This document shows, piece by piece, positions 41,799 to 49,142 of a stretch of DNA of 64,000 nt. A model generated the notes under the pieces. That model made no database searches. It saw only the letters and a list, made by a program, of their open reading frames with translations, and was not told the DNA's origin. Within the stretch, counting starts at the first letter, position 1, and every line of letters begins with the position of its first letter. The position numbers and the translations under genes are program-made. Location of the stretch: assembly GCA_964471325.1 (NCBI GenBank), contig CAYYFL010000004.1, positions 1 through 64,000 of the forward strand. The letters run 5' to 3'. The DNA comes from Velamenicoccus sp964471325 (GTDB taxonomy: Bacteria > Omnitrophota > Gorgyraeia > Velamenicoccales > Velamenicoccaceae).

Positions 41799-43217
41799 TT
41801 AAGGATAAACAACGGGAAATATGACCGTGCGCACCAGATACGGGAAAAATATACCGACGCCTACGATCAGAACCGCCAAAATGACCGCAGGCAATGTCAG
41901 GCCGAATCCCGCCTCAACAACGCCTTCGAGCCCCTTCTCCAGCGTTCCAAAAAATACACTGCGCTGAAACAACAGCATGTAGGCCAAGGTCAACAGGCTC
42001 GCCATGACCGCAGTAACAGCCACCCCGTAATGGCCGCACTGCCACAGGGCCAAAACAATAAATAACTTGCTCCAGAAACCGGCCAATGGCGGAACGCCTG
42101 AAGCGGACAACGATGCTAAGACAGACGTCGTCCCTGTAACGGGCATCTTTGAGGCCAAGCCCGACATTCGGCCCATATCCAGGGAACCCGTCCGGTCCTC
42201 TACAGCCGCAGCATTCACGAAGAGAAGCGATTTAAACACCGTATGGTTGAAAATATGAAAAATGGCGGCGGCGATGCCCAACGGCGTTCCGCAACCGAAC
42301 CCAAGGAAAATATATCCCACCTGGCTGATGCTGGAATATGCCAAGAGCCTCTTTAGGTCCTTCTGCCCCATGGCTGCCAAAGCCCCAAAGATAGCTGAAA
42401 TAAGGCCAATGCAGAAAAGAATGCTCTGGAGAGAAGCGCTGAAACCGAAGATATCGATGACGATGCGCATCGCCGTATAGACGCCCAAAGTCTTGGTGAC
42501 CACTCCTGCCAGGAGAATCGAAACAGGAGCCGGCGCAGAGGCATAAGCGTCCGGAAGATAACCGTGAAAAGGCATCACGCCGGCCTTCATGAACAACCCC
42601 GCCAGAAAGATACCCACGGCAAGAGTGATCAAAAAGCTGTGCGGCGACACCCGCAGGGCTTCGCGGATTGCGGCAAAACTCGTATCTCCGGAGATAAGCA
42701 GGATAATTGCGATGGCCGAGAGTACAAAAACCGTAGCCACAGAGGAAAAGATAAGGTATTTGAATGCCCCCTCAAGAGGGTCTCTCTTTTTTTGAAGGGC
42801 GATCAGGATAAAAGAGGCTGCGGCAGCAACCTCCCAGAAGACATACATGGAGAAAATGTCCCGCACCATGACCACGCCGTTTAAACCCATCAGTTCCAGG
42901 ATCATGAGCCCCGCGAAATAAAAACGCTTATCCTCTTCTTTGACAAAAGGCGCCGCAACAAGGAGCGCGACAAAAATAACGATCGCGATGCACAAAAGCA
43001 TGATCCGGCTCAAGCCGTCCACGGCCAACATGAAGTCAAAGACAGAAGCCAAGCCGTGCAAAGGACGATTGGCCATGATGGCCGGGCAAAACACCGCGTA
43101 TATCTGGAAAAAAGACAGGGCCATAACGACGGCAAAAGCCAGCCGCCTGCCTTTTAAAGTCAGGAAGTTCATCAGAAGCAAAAAAGCCAGAGGAATTAAG
43201 ATCAATAAAGAAAGCAC
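41799..43217 (-). CDS. Antiporter-like subunit of the hydrogenase (NuoN/NuoM-like)
   Basis: A 472-residue protein with about fourteen helices of the proton-translocating type: VFWEVAAAASFILIALQKKRDPLEGAFKYLIFSS includes the conserved channel Glu and Lys, LFMKAGVMPFHGYLPDAYASAP has the second Lys, and LAYSSISQVGYIFLGFG the third region. GTG at 43217 has GAGGAG six bases upstream and shares one base with the NuoL-like stop (TAGTG), which decides the start. First of three antiporter-like genes when read from the left. Confidence 0.9.
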   Translation of the reverse strand: MLSLLILIPLAFLLLMNFLTLKGRRLAFAVVMALSFFQIYAVFCPAIMANRPLHGLASVFDFMLAVDGLSRIMLLCIAIVIFVALLVAAPFVKEEDKRFYFAGLMILELMGLNGVVMVRDIFSMYVFWEVAAAASFILIALQKKRDPLEGAFKYLIFSSVATVFVLSAIAIILLISGDTSFAAIREALRVSPHSFLITLAVGIFLAGLFMKAGVMPFHGYLPDAYASAPAPVSILLAGVVTKTLGVYTAMRIVIDIFGFSASLQSILFCIGLISAIFGALAAMGQKDLKRLLAYSSISQVGYIFLGFGCGTPLGIAAAIFHIFNHTVFKSLLFVNAAAVEDRTGSLDMGRMSGLASKMPVTGTTSVLASLSASGVPPLAGFWSKLFIVLALWQCGHYGVAVTAVMASLLTLAYMLLFQRSVFFGTLEKGLEGVVEAGFGLTLPAVILAVLIVGVGIFFPYLVRTVIFPVVYP

Positions 43218-45058
43218 TAAAAACTCCTCGTTGTCATAAGAAATATGACCAAGATCAACAGGCCGCCCAGAGACCACCCGAGATACGTCACGTAACTGCC
43301 GGAATGCCACCGTTTCAAGGTGCGCGCCAAAACCTGGACGCAGCCAGGAAATCCTGCGTTATAAATCCAGTCAATCCCCCTGTCAAGCCTCCACAAGAGA
43401 CATGAAAAACCTTTCATCATCGCCCGGCCCCATTCATAAGGATCAAAACATCGTCTTTCCGCCTTATCGTAGATCCCCGACAAAACAGGGGCGTCGTGGA
43501 TATAGTCGACGGCCTTCAAGCCGCTGCCCTTCATTTTGGCGCCGAAGACATGGTTGGCAAACGCCATTAAAAGCATGATAACCGTGACGGCAACAAGCTT
43601 TGTGTTGGGCATCAAGAAAGAGAAATCCTGTCCCTCGAGGCGGTTCTCGACCGCCGGTTGGACCCATTGGCCGATAGGAAAAGAACGGTGCAGGCCGAAA
43701 AAGACACATCCTGCGGCAATGACGATCATGGGTATGAGCATAAAGACAGGCGCTTCTTTAGCTGTCTGTGCCGCCTCGCTCTTGGGGCCCAGGTAAGCCG
43801 CATGCCCCAGTTTCAAGAAAGAGGCCGCCGTCAAGAAAGATCCTAAAATAGCCGCGAGATAGAAAACCAATCCCCTTTCCAAGGCACCGTCATAGATGAG
43901 CTCCTTGGAGAAAAAGCCGTTGAACGGAGGCACGCCCGAGATGGCCGCGGCTGCGACAAAGAAACACAGGAATGTGATGGGCATCTTTGCGGCCAATCCT
44001 CCAAGACGCTCCAAGTCCGTCGTCCCCGATTGGCGCTCTACGGCCCCGGATGTCAAAAAGAGACAAGATTTATACATGGCGTGGTTGATCATATGAAACA
44101 GGCCGCCGACAATGCCGATAGGCACGGCTGTGCCTATCCCCAGGATCATATACCCCACCTGGCTGATGGCATGATACGAAAGCAGTTTTTTGTAATTTTT
44201 TTGGACCAGGGCCATCATGACAGCCAACAGGATGGTCGCGGAACCGATGATCATCAACGCCATGCTCAGGCCGGATTCCGGAACAAGCCTGAAAAGATCA
44301 AGGCAGATCCTCGCTAAAAGATAAATACCCAAAAGTTTTTCAAGGGCGGCCGGCAGAAGCGCCATGAACGGCAGCGGCGCATCAAGGCTGGCATCCGGTA
44401 TCCAGGTGTGGAACGGCATGGATCCGGCCTTGGAGATCGCGCCGACCATCATCAGGACAAAAGCCAGGCTGCCGAAGCCTCCCAGCGGAACCTGGATCTT
44501 CGAAATTGCAAAAGTCCCGCTCAGGTTCCCGACCAAGGCGATCCCGACCATCATGCAAAGATCTGCAACCCCAACGATCACCAGGGCCTTGACTGCCGTC
44601 TTAAACGCCGCCCGGCCCCCTATCGCGATAAAGCCGAAGACGGCCAAAAGCAATCCTTCCCAGAAAAAGAGCAAGACGATCAGGTTATCCGAAAGAACAG
44701 CGCCGTTGACAAGGCTCAGCGATAAAAGAAAAAAGGCAAAGAACAAACGGCTTTTTTCCTTTGCGAACATGAATACGCACGAGTATAAGGCGACAAGGAA
44801 AGCGAACCCGCCTGCGGCCGTCAGGATAAAAGCGCTGAAGCGGTAAAACCTCAGGGAAAAATCAATGCCGTAAGCGCCCCAGGGGCAAAAATATGTCCAT
44901 TCCCCGGGAAAGAGCCGCAGGCAAAGGACAAGATCGGCAGCCGTCACTGCAAGAACCAGAGCTTCTTTAAGAAACCGCACCTTTTGAGGCACCAGCATCA
45001 CAAGGCAGCCGGCAAGAAAAGGACCCAGAACAAGCAATGGCAGAGATAAATTCATCAT
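43217..45058 (-). CDS. Antiporter-like subunit of the hydrogenase (NuoL-like)
   Basis: A 613-residue protein, longer than its two relatives, with the NuoL-type C-terminal extension containing a lateral amphipathic region (about residues 490-580). Channel motifs: LLFFWEGLLLAVFGFIAIGG, GAISKAGSMPFHTWIPDASLDAPLPFMALL and LLSYHAISQVGYMILGIG. Tandem ATG codons at the start overlap the upstream gene's stop (ATGATGA). Likely pumps H+ or Na+ driven by ferredoxin-dependent hydrogen production. Confidence 0.92.
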   Translation of the reverse strand: MMNLSLPLLVLGPFLAGCLVMLVPQKVRFLKEALVLAVTAADLVLCLRLFPGEWTYFCPWGAYGIDFSLRFYRFSAFILTAAGGFAFLVALYSCVFMFAKEKSRLFFAFFLLSLSLVNGAVLSDNLIVLLFFWEGLLLAVFGFIAIGGRAAFKTAVKALVIVGVADLCMMVGIALVGNLSGTFAISKIQVPLGGFGSLAFVLMMVGAISKAGSMPFHTWIPDASLDAPLPFMALLPAALEKLLGIYLLARICLDLFRLVPESGLSMALMIIGSATILLAVMMALVQKNYKKLLSYHAISQVGYMILGIGTAVPIGIVGGLFHMINHAMYKSCLFLTSGAVERQSGTTDLERLGGLAAKMPITFLCFFVAAAAISGVPPFNGFFSKELIYDGALERGLVFYLAAILGSFLTAASFLKLGHAAYLGPKSEAAQTAKEAPVFMLIPMIVIAAGCVFFGLHRSFPIGQWVQPAVENRLEGQDFSFLMPNTKLVAVTVIMLLMAFANHVFGAKMKGSGLKAVDYIHDAPVLSGIYDKAERRCFDPYEWGRAMMKGFSCLLWRLDRGIDWIYNAGFPGCVQVLARTLKRWHSGSYVTYLGWSLGGLLILVIFLMTTRSF

Positions 45059-46497
45059 GGTATCACCCGGATCATCTGTGCTGTCGCCTGCTGAACCATA
45101 TCAAGCGGATAGCGTACCCATATTCCGGCCGCCAGCGACAGGAATGCCAAGACAAGAACACAAGCCACCATGACAGGCGTCCCTTCCCTGGCAGCGATCT
45201 TTGTCTCGCCGAAAAATATGATAGTAAAAACGCGCAAAAGGTAGAGGATCGTCATCAAGGCGGCAAAAAGAAAAACGAAACCGAGCCCCATCTGGCCGCC
45301 CTGAACACAACCCAGGAAAATCAGGAATTTACTGAAGAACCCGCCGAACGGCGGCAGCCCCATGACAGAAGCGGCGCAGAACAAAAATGCCGTTCCGGTC
45401 AACGGCATCGTCGAAAACAACCCGCCAAGCCGGCTAATGTCCTTGGTCTTTGTCCCCTGCTCAATGATGCCTGCGCACAAAAAGAGGCCGGCCTTGGCCA
45501 TGCCGTGCATAAAGATGTAAAGCAGGCCTCCGGCGATAGCGATCTCGACGCCCAGGCTCAATCCGAAAAAGATAAAACCGATCTGGCTGACCGTTGAATA
45601 AGCGATGATCCTCTTTAAATCCGTCTCTCTGAGGGCGGCGCCCGCCGAAACAATACTGCTGACGGCAGCCGCCCATGGCAGAATCACATGCCAAACCGCC
45701 CCTATAGGAAATGTAGCGATGAACAACCTCGCAAAGACATAGACGCCGATCTTGACAAGGACGGCCGCATGCAGCAGGGCCGTCACCGGCGACGGCGCCA
45801 CGCCGGCATCCGCCAGCCACGTATGAAACGGCAGTGTCGCCGATTTTGAAAAAATTCCGCAAAGGATCAAAACCAGGGCTAAAGAAGGGAAGGCCTGCAT
45901 CTTGAAGTGTTCTTTGATCACCCCAAGCTCAAAAGAGCCGGTCTGCTGATATAAAATCAAAAACCCGATGAGCATGACCAGGGCCCCTCCGAACGTCACA
46001 AGGAAAGCCTTGTCGGCGCGCTGCACATCTGTCTTGCCCCTGAAAAAGCCAATCAGGCGCCAGCTGACGACAGAGGTCATCTCCCAGAAGATATAGAGGA
46101 AAATAAGATTCGATGAAAAGACAATGCCCATCATCGAACCGAGAAAAAGCACAACCAGCATGTCGTACTCGTTGCGGTTGGCATAATGAGAGATGTAATC
46201 AAAGGAATAAATAACAATGATAAGGCCCACCAGAAGGGATGCCAGGGCCATGAAAACGGCAAGACCGTCAGCCGTAAAACTGAGGTTCAAGCCAAAAGGC
46301 ATGGCTGCTGAAAAACGGACGACTTGCCCCGAAAAAACAACAGGGGACAATCTGATGACAGCAAGAAAGGAAAATGCGACAAAGAGAAACGCCAGGGAAT
46401 GACGCAGGCGCTCATGGATCCGGCCCGCCAAAGGCAAAACAAACGAACCCAAAACAGGCACACCAACAATCAAAGCTAAGAGAATATCAAACGGCAT
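45055..46497 (-). CDS. Antiporter-like subunit of the hydrogenase (NuoM/HyfD-like)
   Basis: A 480-residue protein with about fourteen helices: LIFLYIFWEMTSVVSWRLIGFFRGKTDVQRADKAF (Glu and Lys of the channel), IFSKSATLPFHTWLADAGVAPSPVTALLHAAVLVKIGVYV and IAYSTVSQIGFIFFGLSLGV. It is the first gene of the hydrogenase operon. ATG at 46497 is chosen because a membrane segment starts there; the frame remains open upstream to about 46851 but that part translates tandem repeats. The ribosome-binding site is weak (GAGGG, 12 bases away). Confidence 0.9.
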   Translation of the reverse strand: MPFDILLALIVGVPVLGSFVLPLAGRIHERLRHSLAFLFVAFSFLAVIRLSPVVFSGQVVRFSAAMPFGLNLSFTADGLAVFMALASLLVGLIIVIYSFDYISHYANRNEYDMLVVLFLGSMMGIVFSSNLIFLYIFWEMTSVVSWRLIGFFRGKTDVQRADKAFLVTFGGALVMLIGFLILYQQTGSFELGVIKEHFKMQAFPSLALVLILCGIFSKSATLPFHTWLADAGVAPSPVTALLHAAVLVKIGVYVFARLFIATFPIGAVWHVILPWAAAVSSIVSAGAALRETDLKRIIAYSTVSQIGFIFFGLSLGVEIAIAGGLLYIFMHGMAKAGLFLCAGIIEQGTKTKDISRLGGLFSTMPLTGTAFLFCAASVMGLPPFGGFFSKFLIFLGCVQGGQMGLGFVFLFAALMTILYLLRVFTIIFFGETKIAAREGTPVMVACVLVLAFLSLAAGIWVRYPLDMVQQATAQMIRVIP

Positions 46498-46606
46498 GTG
46501 TATCTGAATCCCTCGTGGGAAACCGCAGGGTACTTTGAGGCATATTGTCTTACTTGTGAATACCGCGCCGGCCCCGTAACCTTGCCGGCATTCGAGGTCA
46601 TTGAAA

Positions 46607-46906
46607 CTCCCTGTGCCTGCCTTCCTCAAGGCAAGGCAGGCACAAAGTTTCTTACCCGGATGACCCGCAGCGCAAGATATCGATGGGTTAACCCGGAAAG
46701 GGTAATCCCCCACCTTCCTGTAAAACGGAGGGTCTAGTCCAGAAAGGACAGGTCTCCGCATTCCCTGTAGAGGAGGACCTAGTCCAGAAAGGACAGGTCT
46801 CCACATTCCATGCAGCGAAGGGTCTAATCTTCGTCGCATCTCCGCCACCACAACTTAGGCGGACCCGCCGATCTTTAGGGCCAGGGATTTCTGCGTCTTG
46901 ATTAAA
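46607..46906. repeat. Dispersed intergenic repeat, copy B, with internal tandem units
   Basis: The left end (GTGCCTGCCTT ... AAGGCAGGCAC stem-loop, then CCGGATGACCCGCAGCGCAAGATATCG) and the right end (GGGATTTCTGCGTCTTGATT, 46884-46903) match copy A at 38192-38387. The interior holds two 44-45 bp tandem units (46731-46774 and 46775-46819) plus a partial third, each with a small hairpin GTCC-AGAAA-GGAC. The 110 bp between the hydrogenase start and this block show nothing I recognise. Confidence 0.75.
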
Positions 46907-46937
46907 TAAAAAAGCCCTACCTATTTCCAGGCGGGCT
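46907..46937 (-). terminator. Rho-independent terminator
   Basis: Minus-strand hairpin of nine pairs with one bulged A (46913-46922 with 46929-46937) followed by a run of six T. It ends transcription coming from the tRNA side or from the candidate small RNA, upstream of the hydrogenase operon. Confidence 0.75.
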
Positions 46938-47005
46938 GCTTCGCCGAACCTTATTGATATGGGTTTAAAGCCGCTGCGCTTTCATCCAAATTTCAAAACT
47001 TTAGT
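46907..47005 (-). ncRNA. Candidate small RNA ending in a terminator, family unknown
   Basis: Between a promoter at 47012-47040 and a terminator at 46907-46937 lies a transcript of about 95-100 nt without an open frame. It contains a hairpin AAAGCGCAGCGGCUUU and a 3' hairpin whose arms AGCCCGCCU and AGGUAGGGCU flank GGAAAU, followed by six U. I cannot match it to a known riboswitch or RNA family; the word GAAGCAGCC recalls the SRP RNA tip but the long SRP helix is absent. It may also act as an attenuated leader for the hydrogenase operon. Confidence 0.4.
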
Positions 47006-47011
47006 ATTCTA

Positions 47012-47040
47012 TTATTATCACATCACCACAAGAAAATCAA
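47012..47040 (-). promoter_or_regulatory. Candidate promoter of the small RNA
   Basis: Minus-strand -35 TTGATT (47035-47040) and -10 TAATAA (47012-47017) with a 17-bp spacer. No gene start lies within 500 bp downstream, which is why a non-coding product is proposed. Confidence 0.55.
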
Positions 47041-47177
47041 GTATTTTTTATTAATGAATTTTTTGCGAAGTGGAGTTCCGACGGAATTTAGCAAAATCCC
47101 GCACCGAAAACCCTGCTGGCTTTACATTTTTATCCCCGCACAGAAACCTTGGGTTTTCTGGTGCGAAGCAAAAATTC

Positions 47178-47196
47178 AGTGCCCCCGGCAAGGCTC
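47178..47196 (-). repeat. Copy of the 3' end of tRNA-Arg
   Basis: Nineteen bases (47178-47196) repeat exactly the 3' end of the intact tRNA (47368-47386), covering part of the T arm, the acceptor strand, the discriminator and two bases beyond. Such copies are left by integration at tRNA 3' ends. The 170 bp between this copy and the tRNA hold three consecutive GC-rich hairpins (AGGGGC-TCC-GCCCCT; CCCCGAC-ATCAC-GTCGGGG; TGGGGA-CGG-TCTCCCCA) and no gene. The stretch 47041-47177 shows nothing I recognise. Confidence 0.7.
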
Positions 47197-47369
47197 CGCG
47201 CTTCGCGCTAGAACTTTCGCTCGGCCGGCGTTCCGCCTTGACCTCGCTCTCCATAGGGGCTCCGCCCCTCTGGCGCTCCCCCGACATCACGTCGGGGTCG
47301 CTGTCACCCCGAAAACGTGGGGACGGTCTCCCCACACCCCTTAAGTTCTCGCCTTGCATCCAAAAAAAG

Positions 47370-47443
47370 TGCCCCCGGCAAGGCTCGAACTTGCCACACC
47401 AGGTTTAGGAAACCTGTGCTCTATCCAGATGAGCTACGGGGGC
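47370..47443 (-). tRNA. tRNA-Arg (anticodon CCU)
   Basis: On the minus strand the 7-bp acceptor stem GCCCCCG/CGGGGGC, D arm GCTC/GAGC, anticodon stem CAGGT/ACCTG with loop TTCCTAA (anticodon CCU, reading AGG) and T arm GCAAG-TTCGAGC-CTTGC fold into a canonical 74-nt tRNA with discriminator A. CCA is not encoded; a T-rich run follows directly and could terminate transcription. The 5' half doubles as the end of a GIY-YIG coding frame. Confidence 0.97.
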
Positions 47444-47680
47444 AGATAACAATCTTCTTAAAAATTCTTTTCCGCTGCCTGTCTTTAACTGCTTCTCCTT
47501 TTGCCTCGCGAGAGCGCGCGAATTTACTAGCTCAGAATAAAATAATACCCATGGCCTATAAAATTTTGTTGATTTTGTCTTTCCTGCATTATGCTCTTTG
47601 ACGCGTTCTTTAATATCTTTAGTAATGCCGACATATATTCTTTTAACTCTTTTTGAAGTTATTGCATAAACGTAATACAT
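47405..47680 (-). CDS. Small GIY-YIG nuclease-domain protein running into tRNA-Arg
   Basis: A 91-residue GIY-YIG protein of the UPF0213/YhbQ-like kind: MYYVYAITSKRVKRIYVGITKDI holds the YVY and YVG halves of the motif, KERVKEHNAGKTKSTKFYRP the conserved Arg, and SRALARQKEKQLK the catalytic Glu. The last 12 residues (APVAHLDRAQVS) are simply the translated 5' half of the tRNA, with the stop in the anticodon loop. No ribosome-binding site is visible, and the start lies 7 bp from a partial tRNA copy. It could be a homing-type element that carries its own piece of the target tRNA. Confidence 0.75.
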   Translation of the reverse strand: MYYVYAITSKRVKRIYVGITKDIKERVKEHNAGKTKSTKFYRPWVLFYSELVNSRALARQKEKQLKTGSGKEFLRRLLSAPVAHLDRAQVS

Positions 47681-47686
47681 TATAAA

Positions 47687-47746
47687 TTTAGGAAACCTGT
47701 GCTCCCTGCCTGCCGGCAGGCAGGTATCCAGATGAGCTACGGGGGC
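47687..47746 (-). repeat. Copy of the 5' half of tRNA-Arg with a 20-bp palindrome inserted in the D loop
   Basis: The first 40 nt of the tRNA (acceptor strand through anticodon loop) are repeated without change at 47687-47704 and 47725-47746. Between them, exactly 20 bp CCTGCCTGCCGGCAGGCAGG (47705-47724) have been inserted in the D loop. After the anticodon loop the match to the tRNA ends. No functional tRNA can form here. Confidence 0.9.
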
Positions 47747-47754
47747 AATAAAAC

Positions 47755-48273
47755 TTAGTATTGTATGAGCGAAAAAACAGGATAATCCTTGAGCTTTTCC
47801 CTGCCCTTAAGGTCGCAAAGCTCGATCAGGAAGATGATGCCGGCGATCTTGGATTTAAGCTGTTGGGCCATCGAACAGACAGCCGCCGCCGTCCCGCCGG
47901 TCGCTAAAAGATCGTCGACGATGAGGACCCGCGAAGAGGCCTTCAGGGCATCCTTATGCATGTAGAGGGAATCCGTACCGTACTCGAGGGCGTAATCGGC
48001 AGAAATCGTCTCCGCCGGCAGTTTGCCTTTTTTGCGCACCGGGATGAAACCGGCCCCTAATTTATAGGCCAAGGCCGCGCCGAAAATAAATCCGCGCGAT
48101 TCCACGGAAACGACATAATCGATCTTTTTGCCTTTGGCGATTTTAGCGAGACCGTCAACAGCTTTCTTGAATGCGGTCTTGTTCTTCAAGAGCGTCGTGA
48201 TGTCGTAGAAGAGGATGCCTTGCTTTGGAAAATCCGGGATGCTGCGGATATATTTTTTTAATGCGTCGGCCAT
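47755..48273 (-). CDS. apt: Adenine phosphoribosyltransferase
   Basis: A 172-residue salvage enzyme that converts adenine and PRPP into AMP. Motifs: IRSIPDFPKQGILFYDITTLL at the N-terminus (typical of Apt), SVESRGFIFGAALAYKLGAGF, and the PRPP loop VLIVDDLLATGGTAAA. Length fits the family (170-180). A strong GGGGGAG site precedes the ATG. Third gene of the sigma factor/LacI-like operon, 16 bp after its neighbour. Confidence 0.96.
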   Translation of the reverse strand: MADALKKYIRSIPDFPKQGILFYDITTLLKNKTAFKKAVDGLAKIAKGKKIDYVVSVESRGFIFGAALAYKLGAGFIPVRKKGKLPAETISADYALEYGTDSLYMHKDALKASSRVLIVDDLLATGGTAAAVCSMAQQLKSKIAGIIFLIELCDLKGREKLKDYPVFSLIQY

Positions 48274-48289
48274 GTGTCTCTCCCCCCTG

Positions 48290-49141
48290 TCACTGTCTGT
48301 TTAACACTAGCGTGGATTCCCTCTTGACCAATTTTGTCGGAAGCACGACCTTGACCGGCTGTTTTTCCCGCTCCGCCACGATCTGGTTCAATTTCTCCAA
48401 GGCAAGCCTTCCCATCTCGACGATCGGCTGAGAAACGGTCGTCAGGCGCACTTGGCTATAGCCCGCAACGGGATTGTCGTCAAACCCCACCAAAGATAGG
48501 TCCCAGGGAATACGCATGCCTTCGGCGCGCGCCTCGTCAATCACCTCCAGCGCCATGACATCGCTGGCGGCAAAGATAGCGGTGGGTTTGTCTTCAAGAT
48601 TCAACAACACCCGCGCGGCCGCCCGGGCCGGCGTCCGAAGAAAAAAACCCTCCTGGATATACTGCCGCGGGATGGCCAAACCGTACTTGGCCATGGCCTG
48701 CCGGTACCCTTCCAGACGGGCCTCGCCCGCCTGCGTATTCAAATCGCCGGCGATTGTCGCGATCTTGGTATGCCCGAGTTTGACGAGATACTCAACCACA
48801 TCCATCGCCGCCTTGCGGTTATCGATGGCGATGCAGTTGATGTCCTCGCTGAAATAATTATTCATGACAATACAAGGAATACCGGATTTCATGAATTCCA
48901 AAAGCTTTTTCTTGTCGCCGTCGATATCCGCAAAGATAACGCCCTTGACGTATCCGGCGCGGATAGATTCGCTGGTGGTCCAGTCGGCGTGCTTATGGCG
49001 TTCCGTGATATGGATAAGAATGTCCGCCTTGAGCCTGCTGGCCGCCGCCGTGACCCCTTTGATGACCTCGGAGGCAAAAAAAGAATGAAAAACATCTTCG
49101 AACCTGGGAATGACCAAAGTATAAAATTTTGAGTCCGACAT
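48290..49141 (-). CDS. LacI/PurR-type sugar-sensor domain without DNA-binding domain
   Basis: A 283-residue periplasmic-binding-protein-fold sensor as in the C-terminal part of LacI-family repressors: VIPRFEDVFHSFFASEVIKGV, VKGVIFADIDGD, VKLGHTKIATIAGDLNTQAGEARLEGY, PTAIFAASDVMALEVIDEA, DLSLVGFDDNPVAGY and RLTTVSQPIVEMG. Typical repressors have about 60 extra N-terminal residues with a helix-turn-helix; these are absent here and no signal peptide replaces them. The start is fixed by the sigma factor stop one base before it (TAATATG). It could sense a sugar or purine and act through a partner, for instance the coupled sigma factor, but this is inference. Confidence 0.85.
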   Translation of the reverse strand: MSDSKFYTLVIPRFEDVFHSFFASEVIKGVTAAASRLKADILIHITERHKHADWTTSESIRAGYVKGVIFADIDGDKKKLLEFMKSGIPCIVMNNYFSEDINCIAIDNRKAAMDVVEYLVKLGHTKIATIAGDLNTQAGEARLEGYRQAMAKYGLAIPRQYIQEGFFLRTPARAAARVLLNLEDKPTAIFAASDVMALEVIDEARAEGMRIPWDLSLVGFDDNPVAGYSQVRLTTVSQPIVEMGRLALEKLNQIVAEREKQPVKVVLPTKLVKRESTLVLNRQ

Positions 49142-49142
49142 A

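Noticed and set aside
41523..42065. Plus-strand reading frames across the hydrogenase and ppdK regions, some over 400 codons
   Set aside because: They lie opposite to well-supported conserved genes, show no known domain and are rich in His/Arg/Asp as expected for antisense frames of GC-rich genes.
46731..46840. Possible CRISPR array
   Set aside because: Only two full units and a partial third directly adjoin each other, with no unique spacers and no cas genes nearby.
46498..46851. An in-frame N-terminal extension of about 118 residues on the NuoM-like gene
   Set aside because: The extension translates tandem 44-45 bp repeats and a dispersed repeat, and homology begins at the ATG at 46497 where the first membrane helix starts.
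46940..47005. SRP RNA (4.5S) suggested by the GAAGCAGCC word
   Set aside because: The 5' partner CAGG strand, GGAA tetraloop and the long closing helix are missing, so the match is limited to one short word.
47687..47746. Second tRNA-Arg gene
   Set aside because: Only the 5' half is present and its D loop is split by a 20-bp palindrome, so it cannot fold into a tRNA.
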